45,004 nucleotides of DNA from Candidatus Glassbacteria bacterium (GTDB taxonomy: Bacteria; Gemmatimonadota; Glassbacteria; GWA2-58-10), in the NCBI GenBank assembly GCA_019456185.1, contig VRUH01000030.1:1-45004 (forward strand). Reading direction: 5' to 3'. The notes beneath the pieces are model-generated. The model saw only the letters and a program-made list of their open reading frames with translations, was not told where the DNA came from and did no database searches. Numbering within the stretch: the stretch's first letter is position 1; each line of letters opens with the position of its first letter. Positions 44,243-45,004 of the stretch are shown here, one piece after another. A program made the translations under genes and the position numbers.

Positions 44243-44962
44243 GGGGCTGTCCTAGCTAAGGACGTTTTTGTCTCAGATTTACCCATGCTTTCAATTGGTT
44301 AAGCAGTTCTCGATGATCACCTCCGTTAAACCGCCATTCGCACTCCTTGAGGAACAGGTGAAAGCTCTGTTTCGGGACGCCATTGAAGCGCCGCAAGTGC
44401 CGCTTCGCCTGGTTCCAGAAGTTCTCGATCCCGTTGATGTGCTTCTGCTGGTCGACGAATCGCTCCGAGTGGTTGATCCGGACGTGGCGAAAGTCGGAAA
44501 CATCCAGGGCATCATAGCTCGTAAAGCCGTCCGTGTAGACGACGCTGTCAGGCAGGATCATGCGTTCCATGATCGGCATCAGCGTGGCTGTCCGGGCATT
44601 CGGGATCATCACCGTGTAGACCTTCCCTCCGCGCTTCAACAGCCCGAAAACCGGGACTTTCCCACCTGCGCCCCGACCACGCTTGCCTTTGCGGGCGCCA
44701 CCGAAATAACTCTCATCAACCTCGACCTCTCCGGCGAAGGGCGAAGCCCTTTCCATTTCCTCGGCGATCACCTTGCGAAGCCGAGTGTAAAACGAGGCCG
44801 CCGTGTTCCGGTGAACACTCACCAGTTCGCCTGCCGCTCGAGCCGTCGTGCCGGCGACGAAGTGCTCGATCAGCCGGCCTCGCTTCCAATCGCTGAGCCT
44901 GCTCTTCCTCTCGTACATCATGCCATCCTAGCCTAAGCAAGTCGCTTAGCTAGGACAGCCCC
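44243..44962 (-). mobile_element. IS1595-family insertion sequence (IS1016-like)
   Basis: 720 bp bounded by inverted ends GGGGCTGTCCTAGCTAAG (44243-44260) and its complement ending at 44962. It contains one transposase gene on the minus strand. The 8 bp on each side are AT-rich but not identical (TTTTATAA and ATAATTAA), so the expected 8-bp target duplication is absent or has decayed; a rearrangement at this site is possible. Confidence 0.87.
44256..44921 (-). CDS. IS1595-family transposase
   Basis: 221 residues, full length for the IS1016 group. An N-terminal helix-turn-helix (RAAGELVSVHRNTAASFYTR) precedes the ISXO2-like DDE domain: Asp in EVEVDESYFGG, Asp in VVYTDGFTSYDAL, and Glu in HINGIENFWNQAKRHLRRFN. 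The basic Gly-rich stretch RKGKRGRGAGGK is typical. It is intact, so the element may be active. It carries out cut-and-paste of the surrounding IS. Confidence 0.93.
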   Translation of the reverse strand: MMYERKSRLSDWKRGRLIEHFVAGTTARAAGELVSVHRNTAASFYTRLRKVIAEEMERASPFAGEVEVDESYFGGARKGKRGRGAGGKVPVFGLLKRGGKVYTVMIPNARTATLMPIMERMILPDSVVYTDGFTSYDALDVSDFRHVRINHSERFVDQQKHINGIENFWNQAKRHLRRFNGVPKQSFHLFLKECEWRFNGGDHRELLNQLKAWVNLRQKRP

Positions 44963-45004
44963 ATAATTAAATCTATTTAATTATATACAGGTACCAATTA
45001 ATAG

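Overview
The window reads as chromosomal DNA of a GC-rich alphaproteobacterium, most likely a Rhodospirillales-type marine or soil organism. The basis is high GC, a TRAP carboxylate transporter, a UxaA-family dehydratase, GlcG and malate synthase G, a DUF6165 polysaccharide gene, and large PAS-rich histidine kinases. No ribosomal or taxonomic marker is present, so this is inference.

Region 1 (1-8.4 kb, all minus strand) is a two-component signalling block: an edge-truncated kinase with a periplasmic solute-binding sensor, a CheY-like regulator, an 888-residue REC-4xPAS kinase, an Rcp1-like regulator, a HAMP kinase, and an NMT1-type binding protein whose body is strikingly AT-rich between GC-rich ends. 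The first and third kinases share about 94% identical transmitter DNA.

Region 2 (8.4-13.7 kb) holds a decayed RAYT/REP remnant, a DUF1059 gene, and a minus-strand surface-polysaccharide operon (DUF6165, GT9, PMT-like). Upstream of the operon lie a cupin gene broken by a 261-bp MITE and a frameshifted MoaD/ThiS-like remnant.

Region 3 (13.86-42.69 kb) is a tandem genomic-island array at tRNA-Arg(CCG). The intact tRNA sits at 42613-42689, and copies of its 3' half lie at 13.86 kb and 32.60 kb. Island A (13.9-32.6 kb) has a P4-type integrase, a resolvase scrap and a coherent glyoxylate/hydroxypyruvate set: Hyi fragment, tartronate-semialdehyde reductase, serine-glyoxylate aminotransferase, UxaA-type dehydratase, amidase, TRAP DctPQM, glyoxylate/hydroxypyruvate reductase, GlcG and malate synthase G. 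A perfect inverted-repeat operator precedes dctP. The island seems to import an unidentified hydroxy- or sugar acid (or amide) and funnel it to glyoxylate, then malate and glycerate. Island B (32.6-42.6 kb) has lower GC and looks like a defence island. It carries a TIR-like (DUF1863) plus membrane-protein pair with its own promoter and operator, a four-gene operon led by an AlbA_2/Schlafen-type protein, small membrane proteins, a terminase remnant, a duplicated excisionase fragment, and a second integrase whose 3' end lies inside the tRNA gene. Palindromic repeats crowd the DNA in front of the integrase.

Region 4 (42.7-45 kb) has a second MITE copy, a PAS-LuxR regulator, and an IS1595-family element that truncates an Ntn-hydrolase-like gene.

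The best candidates for undescribed biology are the TIR/membrane pair, the AlbA_2-led operon, and the mosaic binding protein next to the kinases.
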